Below are positions 7,991-14,215 of a stretch of DNA of 44,000 nucleotides, one piece after another. The stretch covers positions 1 to 44,000 of the forward strand of contig JAFQSU010000072.1 of assembly GCA_017409405.1 (NCBI GenBank). The letters run 5' to 3'. The DNA is from Oscillospiraceae bacterium. GTDB taxonomy: Bacteria > Bacillota > Clostridia > Oscillospirales > JAAYXM01. The notes below the pieces were generated by a model, which had not been told where the DNA came from, made no database searches, and saw only the letters and a list, made by a program, of their open reading frames with translations. How positions within the stretch are numbered: position 1 is the stretch's first letter; each line of letters starts with the position of its first letter. The position numbers and the translations under genes are program-made.

Positions 7991-8761
7991 ATGAAACTCA
8001 AAGACAAGGTTTCGGTTATTACCGGAGGTGCGGCAGGTATTGGAGAAGCCGGCAGCCGACGTTTTGCCGATGAGGGTGCAAAAGTCATCATCCTTGACGT
8101 AAACGAAGCTGCAGGAAAAGCCCTTGAAGCACAGTATGAAAACGTGTGGTTTATAAAAACCGATATATCAAATGAAAACTCTGTAAAATGCGCCTTTGAC
8201 AAGGTGGCTGAAAAATACGGCCGTGTGGACGTTCTCTATAACAATGCATCCGTTTTCCTTGGCGGTCGTGACGGAATCCTCGGCGATGTTGAAGAAAGCA
8301 TCTGGAAGAAGGTTCTTTCAATAAACCTCGACGGAATATATCACTGCACAAAATTCGCCCTTCCCCTCATGAAGGAAAATGGCGGCTCAATAATCAACAC
8401 TGCATCAAGTGCAGGTGTCGTGGGAGTTCCGGGCTGTGCGGCATACACGGCAACCAAGGGCGCAACGGTCACCCTTACCCGCTCGCTGGCTGTTGATTAC
8501 GGCAAATACAACATCCGCACCAATTGCATCGCTCCTGCAGCGATTGAGACGGAAATGGTCAAAGAGAGCAACCTCAACGACCCGAGCTTCGACAATGACT
8601 TCTTCCTCCGTCAGATAACTCCACTCAAGCGTTGGGGCAAACCTGAAGATGTTGCGGCTCTTGCAGCTTTCCTTGCATCCGACGATGCAAGCTACTTAAA
8701 CGGCGTTATAATCCCATGCGACGGCGGAATCACTATAAACGGAACAGTAAATAAAATGTAA
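7991..8761 (+). CDS. short-chain dehydrogenase/reductase (SDR)
   Basis: This is a classical 256-aa NAD(P)-dependent SDR. The cofactor motif TGGAAGIG is at residues 11-18, an acidic residue (LDVNE) after the second strand suggests NAD preference, NNAS is near residue 84, the catalytic Ser is about 139-140, Tyr152 and Lys156 form YTATK, and the C-terminal CDGG is typical. It would oxidise or reduce a secondary alcohol; the substrate cannot be read from sequence. The longer frame upstream would start inside the operator, so ATG 7991 is used. It is followed after 15 bp by the E1-alpha gene, forming a three-gene operon under operator O2. Confidence 0.93.
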   Translation: MKLKDKVSVITGGAAGIGEAGSRRFADEGAKVIILDVNEAAGKALEAQYENVWFIKTDISNENSVKCAFDKVAEKYGRVDVLYNNASVFLGGRDGILGDVEESIWKKVLSINLDGIYHCTKFALPLMKENGGSIINTASSAGVVGVPGCAAYTATKGATVTLTRSLAVDYGKYNIRTNCIAPAAIETEMVKESNLNDPSFDNDFFLRQITPLKRWGKPEDVAALAAFLASDDASYLNGVIIPCDGGITINGTVNKM

Positions 8762-8776
8762 AAGGAGGTATCTTGT

Positions 8777-9754
8777 ATGAGCAAGAAAAACGAACAATGC
8801 AGACAGAATTTAAAAACAATGATGATAATGCGTGAATTTGAACGTGTTATCAAAGACCTTGCCAATGAAGGCTTTGTCGACGGTGCAGTACACTGCTACA
8901 CAGGTGAGGAGGCATGCGCCCTTGGTGTATGTTTAAACCTCAATGACGACGACTATGTATTCTCCACTCACAGAGGACACGGTCATGCCATAGCCAAGGG
9001 TCTTGATTTAAAGAAAATCTTCGCAGAGCTTATGGGAAAGGCAAGCGGTGTCTCCGGCGGCTACGGCGGCTCAATGCACCTTTTTGATACAAAGCTCGGT
9101 TTTATGGGCGGTAACGGGATCGTCGGCGGCGGTGTTACTGTCGCTACCGGTACAGCATATGCCTCTAAATACTTAAACGACGGAAAGGTTACGGTTTGCT
9201 TCTTCTCCGAGGGCGCATCAAACGAAGGCTGGTGTCACGAGGCAATGAACATGGCTTCTCTCTGGAAGCTTCCGATAATCTTCGCCTGTGAAAACAACCT
9301 TTTTGCCGCAACAACCCCCTCCTACAAAACACTCGCAAATCCCGATATATTCGAGCGTGCAAAGGCGTATGACATGGTCGGCGTAAAGTGCGACGGCAAC
9401 GACCTTGACGAGTGCATAAAGGTATCCAAAAAGGCAATTGACCGTGCCCGTCGCGGCGAAGGTCCAACCCTTATTGAGTTCAAGACATACCGTGTAGAAG
9501 GTCACTGCCGTGTCATCCGCGACCTTGAAATTTTCCGTCCGAAGGATGTTGTTGCATGGTGGGCAGACCACGACCCGATAAAGGTTTACTCCGAAAGGCT
9601 TGTTGAAAACGGCGTACTCACAAAAGACGAAATCGCCGTCATCGCAAAAGAGGTTGATGCAGAAATCAAAGAAGCGATACAGTTCGGCAAAGACGCGCCG
9701 CGCCCGTCCACAGAAGAATTCCTTAAAAAAATCAGTGAGAGGTATGCGATATGA
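8777..9754 (+). CDS. TPP-dependent dehydrogenase E1 component, alpha subunit (AcoA/PdhA-like)
   Basis: The 325-aa E1-alpha subunit of a 2-oxoacid or acetoin dehydrogenase has HRGHGHAIAKG (residues 65-75) and the TPP fold ending in CENN (173-174). The canonical TPP/Mg motif GDG-x26-NN is altered here to SEG-x26-NN (residues 144-146), so the usual metal-binding Asp is Glu and the first Gly is Ser. The rest of the segment (GASNEGxxHEAMNMASLW) is normal. The partner beta subunit is encoded by the overlapping next gene. No E2 or E3 gene is present in the window, so the complex either borrows them or does a non-oxidative TPP reaction. The strong ribosome binding site AAAGGAGG precedes the ATG. Confidence 0.92.
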   Translation: MSKKNEQCRQNLKTMMIMREFERVIKDLANEGFVDGAVHCYTGEEACALGVCLNLNDDDYVFSTHRGHGHAIAKGLDLKKIFAELMGKASGVSGGYGGSMHLFDTKLGFMGGNGIVGGGVTVATGTAYASKYLNDGKVTVCFFSEGASNEGWCHEAMNMASLWKLPIIFACENNLFAATTPSYKTLANPDIFERAKAYDMVGVKCDGNDLDECIKVSKKAIDRARRGEGPTLIEFKTYRVEGHCRVIRDLEIFRPKDVVAWWADHDPIKVYSERLVENGVLTKDEIAVIAKEVDAEIKEAIQFGKDAPRPSTEEFLKKISERYAI

Positions 9755-10728
9755 AGAAATTACATATGCTTGATGCCATCAATGTGGCAATTCACGAGGA
9801 AATGGAACGTGACGACAAGGTTTTCGTAATCGCCGAAGACGTCGGTGAATACGGCGGCGTATGGAATGCAACACGCGGCCTTTATGAGAAATACGGCGCA
9901 CTCCGCTCCATGGATACACCGATATCGGAGGCAGGCTTTACAGGTCTCTGTGTAGGTGCCGCTATGGCAGGACTTCGCCCTGTAACCGAAATAATGTATA
10001 TGGACTTTATCACAGCATGTATGGATCAGCTTGTAAATCAGGCGGCAAAGGCAGACCTTATGTCAGGCTGGCAGATGGAGCTTCCTATTACTCTCCGCGC
10101 ACAATACGGCTCAGGCTCAAGAGAGGCGGCACAGCATTCACAAAGCCTTGAGAGCTGGTTCTGCTCCGTACCGGGATTCAAGGTTATCATCCCGTCAAAC
10201 GCTTATGATGCAAAAGGCCTTCTCAAAAGTGCAATACGTGATAACACCCCGTGTATATTTATGGAAAACCGCAACCTCTACTATGATCCGGTTGAAATCC
10301 CGGACGAGGAATATCTCATTCCTCTCGGCAAAGCATCAGTCAAGCAGGAGGGTAATGACCTTACAATTGTGACATACGGAATCGGCGTTCCCGTATGTGA
10401 GAAAGCTATCAAAAAAATGCCCGATGCTTCAATCGAGCTTATTGACCTTCGCACAATTGTTCCGCTTGATATGGAAACCGTTTTAAATTCAGTCAAAAAG
10501 ACCGGACGTCTTCTCATCGTCCACGAAGCAAGTGCAGGATTCTCCGTCGGCTCGGAGATAATCCGCAGAGTTGTTGAGCAGGGCTTTGACTACCTCGATG
10601 CAGAACCGCTTGTTTACGGAAACCTCCGCACGGCAATGCCGTTCTCTGCAAATCTTGAAGATTCCGTTCTTATCACCCCCGAGGGCGTAGAAGAAAAAGC
10701 ACGTTATCTCCTGACCGGAGTTTGCTGA
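9751..10728 (+). CDS. TPP-dependent dehydrogenase E1 component, beta subunit (AcoB/PdhB-like)
   Basis: This 325-aa transketolase-like beta subunit starts MLDAINVAIHEEMERDDKVFVIAEDVGEYGG and contains the AGLRPVTEIMYMDF and PSNAYDAKGLL segments of the family, with a C-terminal transketolase domain (DLRTIVPLD, VHEAS). It forms an alpha2beta2 E1 enzyme with the upstream subunit. The ATGA overlap with the alpha gene shows translational coupling. There is no terminator-like hairpin with a clear T-run between it and sigG, so cassette transcripts may read into sigG. Confidence 0.93.
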   Translation: MKKLHMLDAINVAIHEEMERDDKVFVIAEDVGEYGGVWNATRGLYEKYGALRSMDTPISEAGFTGLCVGAAMAGLRPVTEIMYMDFITACMDQLVNQAAKADLMSGWQMELPITLRAQYGSGSREAAQHSQSLESWFCSVPGFKVIIPSNAYDAKGLLKSAIRDNTPCIFMENRNLYYDPVEIPDEEYLIPLGKASVKQEGNDLTIVTYGIGVPVCEKAIKKMPDASIELIDLRTIVPLDMETVLNSVKKTGRLLIVHEASAGFSVGSEIIRRVVEQGFDYLDAEPLVYGNLRTAMPFSANLEDSVLITPEGVEEKARYLLTGVC

Positions 10729-10767
10729 AAATATTCATACTTTTAAAATTTCTTTCCGGTATTAAAA

Positions 10768-10816
10768 AAATCTCCCAAGGCAATAATGATAATGAGTCAT
10801 TTGCTTTGGGAGGTTT
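10768..10816 (+). promoter_or_regulatory. hairpin sequestering the sigG ribosome binding site
   Basis: Bases 10768-10783 pair with 10801-10816 in a 16-bp stem (14 Watson-Crick pairs, two G-U), with a 17-base loop. The sigG Shine-Dalgarno GGGAGG at 10808-10813 is wholly inside the 3' arm. A transcript coming from the metabolic cassette or sigE would carry the closed form; a transcript starting inside the stem would not. No clean T-run follows, so a translational role is more likely than termination. Confidence 0.7.
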
Positions 10817-10826
10817 AATTATTTTG

Positions 10827-11600
10827 ATGCACGGTAAGGTTGAAATATGCGGCGTTAATACGTCGAAACTGAAGGTTCTTTCAGGCGATGAAACTTATGC
10901 TTTACTCAAAAAATACAGAGACGGAGATATGTCTGCAAGGGACGAGCTTATCTCCGGAAACCTAAGACTTGTACTCAGTGTTATCCAGCGCTTTTCAAAC
11001 CGCGGTGAAATGGTAGATGACCTTTTTCAGGTCGGATGCGTAGGGCTTATCAAGGCAATAGATAATTTTGACATCACTCTCGGGCTTCGACTCTCAACAT
11101 ATGCAGTCCCTATGGTAATCGGCGAGATACGCAGATATCTGCGCGACAACAGTGCGATTCGCGTGTCGCGCTCAATGCGTGATACGGCATATCGGGCATT
11201 GCAGACAAAAGAACGGCTTATGAACGAAACACAGCGTGAGCCGAGCATTGATGACATTGCAAAGGCTATGGACATGAAGCGTGAGGATATTGTTTTTGCG
11301 CTCGACGGGATAATGGACCCGGTGTCACTTTATGAGCCGGTATACTCAGATTCCGGCGGAGATACAATCTGCGTGATGGATCAGGTCGGAGATACGAAAA
11401 ACACTGACGAAAACTGGCTTGAGCACATTGCGCTTAAAGAGGCCATTGAGCGTTTAAACGAGAGAGAAAGGCATATTCTTTCGCTCCGTTTCTTTGACGG
11501 CAAGACCCAAACCGAGGTTGCAAACGAAATCGGCATAAGCCAGGCGCAGGTCTCACGCCTTGAAAAAAGCGCAATTGACAGAATAAAAAAGCAGTTGTAA
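10827..11600 (+). CDS. sigG: RNA polymerase sporulation sigma factor sigma-G
   Basis: This is the late forespore sigma factor, 257 aa. The N-terminus KVEICGVNTSKLKVL matches the sigma-G signature region. Region 2 (NLRLVLSVIQRFSNRGEMVDDLFQVGCVGLIKAIDNFD), STYAVPMVIGEIRRYLRD and the C-terminal HTH TQTEVANEIGISQAQVSRLEK are almost as in Bacillus. The frame is open upstream to 10722, but homology starts at the ATG 10827; TTG at 10824 is an in-frame alternative at better spacing from GGGAGG. A weak sigma-F-like candidate (TCATA near 10735, GGTATTAAAA near 10758) lies upstream. It is separated from spoIIGA-sigE by the LacI/SDR/E1 cassette. Confidence 0.95.
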   Translation: MHGKVEICGVNTSKLKVLSGDETYALLKKYRDGDMSARDELISGNLRLVLSVIQRFSNRGEMVDDLFQVGCVGLIKAIDNFDITLGLRLSTYAVPMVIGEIRRYLRDNSAIRVSRSMRDTAYRALQTKERLMNETQREPSIDDIAKAMDMKREDIVFALDGIMDPVSLYEPVYSDSGGDTICVMDQVGDTKNTDENWLEHIALKEAIERLNERERHILSLRFFDGKTQTEVANEIGISQAQVSRLEKSAIDRIKKQL

Positions 11601-11615
11601 ATGATGTAATAAAAC

Positions 11616-11636
11616 AACGTGTGGCACGTTTATTTA
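11616..11636 (+). terminator. weak terminator-like hairpin after sigG
   Basis: AACGTG-TGG-CACGTT is followed by TTATTTAT. The stem is short and the signal modest. The rest of 11637-11730 shows nothing recognisable. Confidence 0.35.
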
Positions 11637-11732
11637 TCCCATGACTCGATTTTCTGTGAAGCGGACATGTCGCCCTAATTTTAAAAAAGAATTTAAGATT
11701 AATATTTGGCTATTTGCAAAAAGTTGATTGTG

Positions 11733-11764
11733 TTGACTAAAAACATTAAAAATGATAATATAAT
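11733..11764 (+). promoter_or_regulatory. promoter upstream of the DUF559 inverted-repeat unit
   Basis: TTGACT at 11733-11738 is followed by GATAAT at 11755-11760 after 16 bp, or TATAAT at 11759-11764 after 20 bp. It lies just outside the left inverted repeat and points at the DUF559 gene. Confidence 0.5.
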
Positions 11765-11799
11765 CTACAATAAAGCACTATCAAAACGCCTCCCTTGAA

Positions 11800-11851
11800 G
11801 GCTCCCTTGTGCAAAGGGAGCTGTCAAACCGAAGGTTTGACTGAGGGATTG
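11800..11851 (+). repeat. left inverted repeat of the DUF559 unit
   Basis: It consists of two adjacent hairpins (GCTCCCTT..AAGGGAGC and GTCAAACC..GGTTTGAC) followed by TGAGGGATTG. Confidence 0.75.
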
Positions 11852-11974
11852 GTTCTTGTCGTAATGGGAGGGAGCCTTTTATCCCTCCACCACACTTTAT
11901 GTGGTCCCCCCTTAATGCCACGCATCAAAGGTGGCATTAAGGGAGGGGGTTGCGAAGCAACTCGGAGGGATTGT

Positions 11975-12343
11975 ATGAACTATAAACATAACAAAGAAAT
12001 TGTACCACTTGCGAAAGCACTCCGAAAGAATATGACAAAAGAAGAAAAGCACCTTTGGTATGATTATTTAAGGGAATATCCTATTAGGTTTATACGACAG
12101 AAAGTTATAGGAAAATATATTGTTGATTTTTACTGTGCCAAAGCAAAGCTTGTTATTGAATTAGATGGCTCACAGCATTATGATGACGAGGGAATAGAAA
12201 AAGATGCTTTGCGAACAGAGTTTTTAGAAAAATACGGATTAAGAGTTATAAGAATATTAAATCTTGATATAAACAAAAACTTTGAGGGAGTATGTATATT
12301 TATTGATAATGAAGTCAAACAATCCCTCAGTCAACTCCGTTGA
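11975..12343 (+). CDS. DUF559 domain protein (Vsr/PD-(D/E)XK-like endonuclease fold)
   Basis: The 122-aa protein matches the DUF559 pattern: N-terminal helix with RKNMTKEEKHLWYDYLR, then RQKVIGKYIVDFYCAKAKLVIELDGSQHY carrying candidate active-site residues Asp51, Glu62, Asp64 and His68, then RVIRILNLDI. The family is related to very-short-patch-repair type nucleases; its true biological role is not established. The start ATG 11975 follows GGAGG. Upstream in-frame codons are repeat DNA and not counted as coding. The last seven codons and the stop (12320-12343) are supplied by the right inverted repeat, tying the gene to the repeat unit. AT content is higher than in the flanking sporulation genes. 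Confidence 0.9.
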   Translation: MNYKHNKEIVPLAKALRKNMTKEEKHLWYDYLREYPIRFIRQKVIGKYIVDFYCAKAKLVIELDGSQHYDDEGIEKDALRTEFLEKYGLRVIRILNLDINKNFEGVCIFIDNEVKQSLSQLR

Positions 12344-12367
12344 CAGCTCCCTTTACACAAGGGAGCC
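12320..12367 (+). repeat. right inverted repeat of the DUF559 unit
   Basis: It is the reverse complement of the left arm apart from the loop region. It begins at the codon for residue 116 of the DUF559 protein and ends GGGAGCC followed by a T-run, so it can also serve as the gene's terminator. Confidence 0.75.
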
Positions 12368-12502
12368 TTTTTATTAGTGTCATTTATGAGTATCGAAAAA
12401 ATGCCGGAGATTTTTCACCCTCCAATTTTTTATTGATTTTATCAACTAAAAAGCAAAGTTTTTCACAAAAACTAACAGGTAAACATATAAAAGTGTTGTT
12501 TT

Positions 12503-12577
12503 TTCCTTCTTCGAGGATATCCACCAGAAGGAGCTTACTGAAACAGGGCAAATTGCTGAATTGTGCAGAAAAGCTTG
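12503..12577 (+). other. possible degraded coding remnant
   Basis: One frame through 12503-12577 reads FFEDIHQKELTETGQIAEL and stops at TGA, a plausible protein C-terminus without any start or upstream body. It could be the tail of a displaced gene. No family was recognised. The surrounding 12368-12574 stretch otherwise holds nothing I can name. Confidence 0.25.
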
Positions 12578-12602
12578 ACTTTTTGCATATAAGCGGTATA
12601 AT
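12575..12602 (+). promoter_or_regulatory. promoter of the 162-aa membrane protein gene
   Basis: TTGACT at 12575-12580, a 16-bp spacer and TATAAT at 12597-12602. Confidence 0.65.
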
Positions 12603-12627
12603 TACAAATAAAAGGAGATGAATTACT

Positions 12628-13116
12628 TTGAAAAAACAAAAAGTTAAGTTTATGGATGAAATAGAGTTCAGCAGTTCAGAATACGCTAAACAGTTATACA
12701 TAAAGGAAAATAAAAAATTAAAATTCAAGATAATATGTGCTGCGATTTCTTTGTTCACTCCTTTGGTTTGGGTGTTCTTCTTTAGTTTTAAAGATGTACC
12801 TTTTACAACAAATTCTCAATTAATGGATAATGTTTTGGGATTTTTCATTGTGGGATTATTTATTGCAGGAATTGTTGCAACTATAATTTCAAATCCTGTC
12901 CAAATAATAAAAACAACATTTAAATTAGCGGCCTTTGGTTGGTTTTTAGTTCCTTTTATTATTGCGGATATAATGGCCGCTATACTTGGGGTTTGTGTTA
13001 GTATTATTGTTCTTATGTTTGTACCTACATTACACTGTGTAGTTGGTATTTATCAATCATACAGAAACAAAAAAGATGCAGAAGTTTATTGTATGCTAAA
13101 CAATGTAGAAGTCTAA
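12628..13116 (+). CDS. small integral membrane protein, unknown function
   Basis: The 162-aa protein has a charged N-terminus (residues 1-33) followed by three or four hydrophobic segments (about 34-53, 68-90, 98-130), then a basic C-terminal tail. No family was recognised. The start is TTG at 12628, 7 bp after AAAGGAGATG; the nearby ATG at 12618 is in another frame and stops after nine codons, so TTG is required. It is a single-gene unit with its own promoter and a strong terminator. Base composition is AT-rich compared with the core genes, in keeping with the accessory character of this island. Confidence 0.7.
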   Translation: MKKQKVKFMDEIEFSSSEYAKQLYIKENKKLKFKIICAAISLFTPLVWVFFFSFKDVPFTTNSQLMDNVLGFFIVGLFIAGIVATIISNPVQIIKTTFKLAAFGWFLVPFIIADIMAAILGVCVSIIVLMFVPTLHCVVGIYQSYRNKKDAEVYCMLNNVEV

Positions 13117-13126
13117 TAGGTGAATT

Positions 13127-13167
13127 ATAAAAAATTGACAAAGTCGCAAACTTTGTCAATTTTTTAT
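13127..13167. terminator. strong terminator (17-bp perfect stem)
   Basis: Bases 13127-13143 pair exactly with 13151-13167 around a 7-base loop, with A- and T-runs at the ends. Confidence 0.85.
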
Positions 13168-13247
13168 GCAAACATTAATTTTTCTGCGAAATCTCAACAA
13201 AAAATCCATTTTGCAGAAAATCGAGTTATAAATATTTATATCAACCG

Positions 13248-13276
13248 TTTACAAAAAAGTGCATTTATGATAGAAT
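13248..13276 (+). promoter_or_regulatory. promoter of the structured RNA
   Basis: TTTACA at 13248-13253, a 17-bp spacer and TAGAAT at 13271-13276. The predicted start near 13282 falls at the base of the long stem described next. Confidence 0.6.
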
Positions 13277-13278
13277 AA

Positions 13279-13450
13279 CGTTGTCACATGATTTAATTTT
13301 ATACTCTTTTAAGGGAAAACTACGCATGTATTTGCTTTGGTAAAAATACATGCTCAATTTACGTGTGTAGTTTCCCGTAAATTTAAATCGTGTGACAACG
13401 TTTAAGGAGTCATGTATTTTTCGTGCGTGGCTTCGGTCACGCACTTTTTT
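13279..13450 (+). ncRNA. structured leader or small RNA ending in a UUCG terminator, class unknown
   Basis: Three nested stems form one long interrupted hairpin. P1 is 13279-13296 with 13383-13400 (18 bp, one G-U); P2 is 13313-13323 with 13367-13376 (10 bp, one bulged A); P3 is 13324-13333 with 13344-13353 (10 bp, perfect, 10-base loop). Large one-sided bulges lie at 13297-13312 and 13354-13366. An intrinsic terminator follows (13423-13450). The element begins at a promoter and ends 20 bp before the SLOG-like gene, so it is either a stand-alone RNA of about 170 nt or a regulatory leader. It shows no T-box, TPP, SAM or other motif I know. The overall rod shape recalls 6S RNA, but I see no 6S sequence signature. 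Confidence 0.6.
13423..13450 (+). terminator. intrinsic terminator with UUCG tetraloop upstream of the SLOG-like gene
   Basis: GTGCGTGGC-TTCG-GTCACGCAC gives a 9-bp stem with one G-U pair, followed by TTTTTT at 13445-13450. The next gene starts at 13471, so read-through is required for its expression unless it has a separate promoter. Confidence 0.85.
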
Positions 13451-13470
13451 ATTTTACGGAGGAATACACC

Positions 13471-13917
13471 ATGGTATGTTCACTTTTCGGCAGATATGAT
13501 GCCACCAGAATTGTTTTACCGAATCTTGTAACGTTTATTACCGACATGATAAACCTTTACGGTGTTGAAACTTTTGCCATTACCAACTACGGGCGTTTCT
13601 CTGTTCTTGCAACGGAAGCATTTTTGAAAGTGAAGAAAGAGTATCCGAACATCAGATGCAAGGTTATAACAACAATTCATAACAAATTCCCGTCGACTCC
13701 GGAAACAGAAGATTGTTTTGAAGTAATATCATTTAACCTGTTGAATCTTCTTGATATATCTTTCGCGGCATCTACGTGCGCCAGTATTGCACTCTCTTTC
13801 TCTGATATTGTCGGAGTTTATAATTCAACGGATTTTCTTAATTCTGCAAAAAAGACGCGAGCAGACATATATGTGATAAATCACAGAAAAACAGCATATC
13901 AAAAGTATTTCGAATAG
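13471..13917 (+). CDS. SLOG / DUF1273-like small protein
   Basis: The 148-aa protein starts MVCSLFGRYDA, resembling the CS(x)FGHRDA start of short clostridial DUF1273/YpsA-like proteins. A GVETFAITNYGRF segment, a region of the type ATEAFLKVKKEYPNIRCKVI, and a late strand IVGVYNSTDF follow. These are the landmarks of the Rossmannoid SLOG nucleotide-sensor superfamily, but several usual glycines are missing, so the ligand site may be degenerate. ATG 13471 has GGAGG 8 bp upstream; the longer frame from GTG 13423 would start inside the terminator. Expression probably depends on read-through of the structured leader. No partner effector gene is adjacent. Confidence 0.6.
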   Translation: MVCSLFGRYDATRIVLPNLVTFITDMINLYGVETFAITNYGRFSVLATEAFLKVKKEYPNIRCKVITTIHNKFPSTPETEDCFEVISFNLLNLLDISFAASTCASIALSFSDIVGVYNSTDFLNSAKKTRADIYVINHRKTAYQKYFE

Positions 13918-13974
13918 CTTTAAGCATGTCAATAAAGTAAAAGATGTCAACCTGAGTGAAGCAGATACGAAGTG

Positions 13975-14190
13975 TTAGCGAAATCGAATCCCCCTACGGG
14001 CTCTGCTATCACCCTGAGCCTGTCGAAGGGTCTCCTGTGGGCATGGTTAACAATCCCTCAGTCACTTTACGAAAGCTCCCCCATTACTACGTAACGGGGG
14101 AGCTTTGAGATTCTTCGACTGCGTGCTTCGCACTCCGCGAAGTCATGACATGCGTCAGAGAGGACTCCGTAAAGTCCTGACAAATTTAAT
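13975..14190 (+). repeat. dispersed-repeat DNA between the SLOG gene and thiT
   Basis: The 298-bp gap between these convergent genes contains many short inverted repeats and no gene: CACCCTGAGCCTGTCGAAGG near 14010, CAATCCCTCAGTCA at 14051-14064 (identical to the start of the DUF559 unit's right arm), an 11-bp stem 14072-14082 / 14096-14106, and a TTCTTCGACTGCG stretch near 14113. Such CCTGAGC...TCGAAGG and TTCTTCGACT blocks are, from memory, common intergenic repeats in gut Clostridia. The 14072-14106 hairpin may also terminate the SLOG transcript. Confidence 0.5.
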
Positions 14191-14215
14191 TCTTGGTGCA
14201 TTCTAACGTTTTTTC

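Larger units (their letters stand above)
11800..12367 (+). mobile_element. putative small mobile unit: DUF559 gene bounded by ~50-bp inverted repeats
   Basis: The left arm 11800-11851 and right arm 12320-12367 are imperfect inverted repeats. Each consists of a GGCTCCCTT...AAGGGAGC hairpin plus a GTCAA...TTGAC hairpin and ends with the complement pair CTGAGGGATTG / CAATCCCTCAG. The middle hairpin differs in sequence but is self-complementary in both arms, which indicates selection for structure. Further hairpins fill the space before the gene (for example CTTAATGCCAC near 11911 with GTGGCATTAAG near 11931). The only gene inside is the DUF559 ORF. A single such arm-like stretch recurs at about 14050. 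No transposase is present, so mobility is inference. Confidence 0.6.

Noticed and set aside
10722..10826. N-terminal extension of sigma-G
   Set aside because: The extension overlaps the E1-beta end and the hairpin, and shows no sigma-factor similarity.
12340..12621. 93-codon plus-strand ORF after DUF559
   Set aside because: It begins in the inverted repeat, has no ribosome binding site and no protein-like pattern.
13279..13450. 6S RNA (ssrS) or T-box identity for the structured RNA
   Set aside because: The rod shape fits 6S loosely, but no 6S sequence signature was recognised; T-box specifier and antiterminator motifs are absent.
13423..13470. GTG start extending the SLOG-like protein by 16 residues
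   Set aside because: It would start within the terminator stem and lacks a ribosome binding site; ATG 13471 has GGAGG.
11800..14190. CRISPR array
   Set aside because: Repeats here are few, inverted and structured, not regularly spaced direct repeats, and no cas genes are present.
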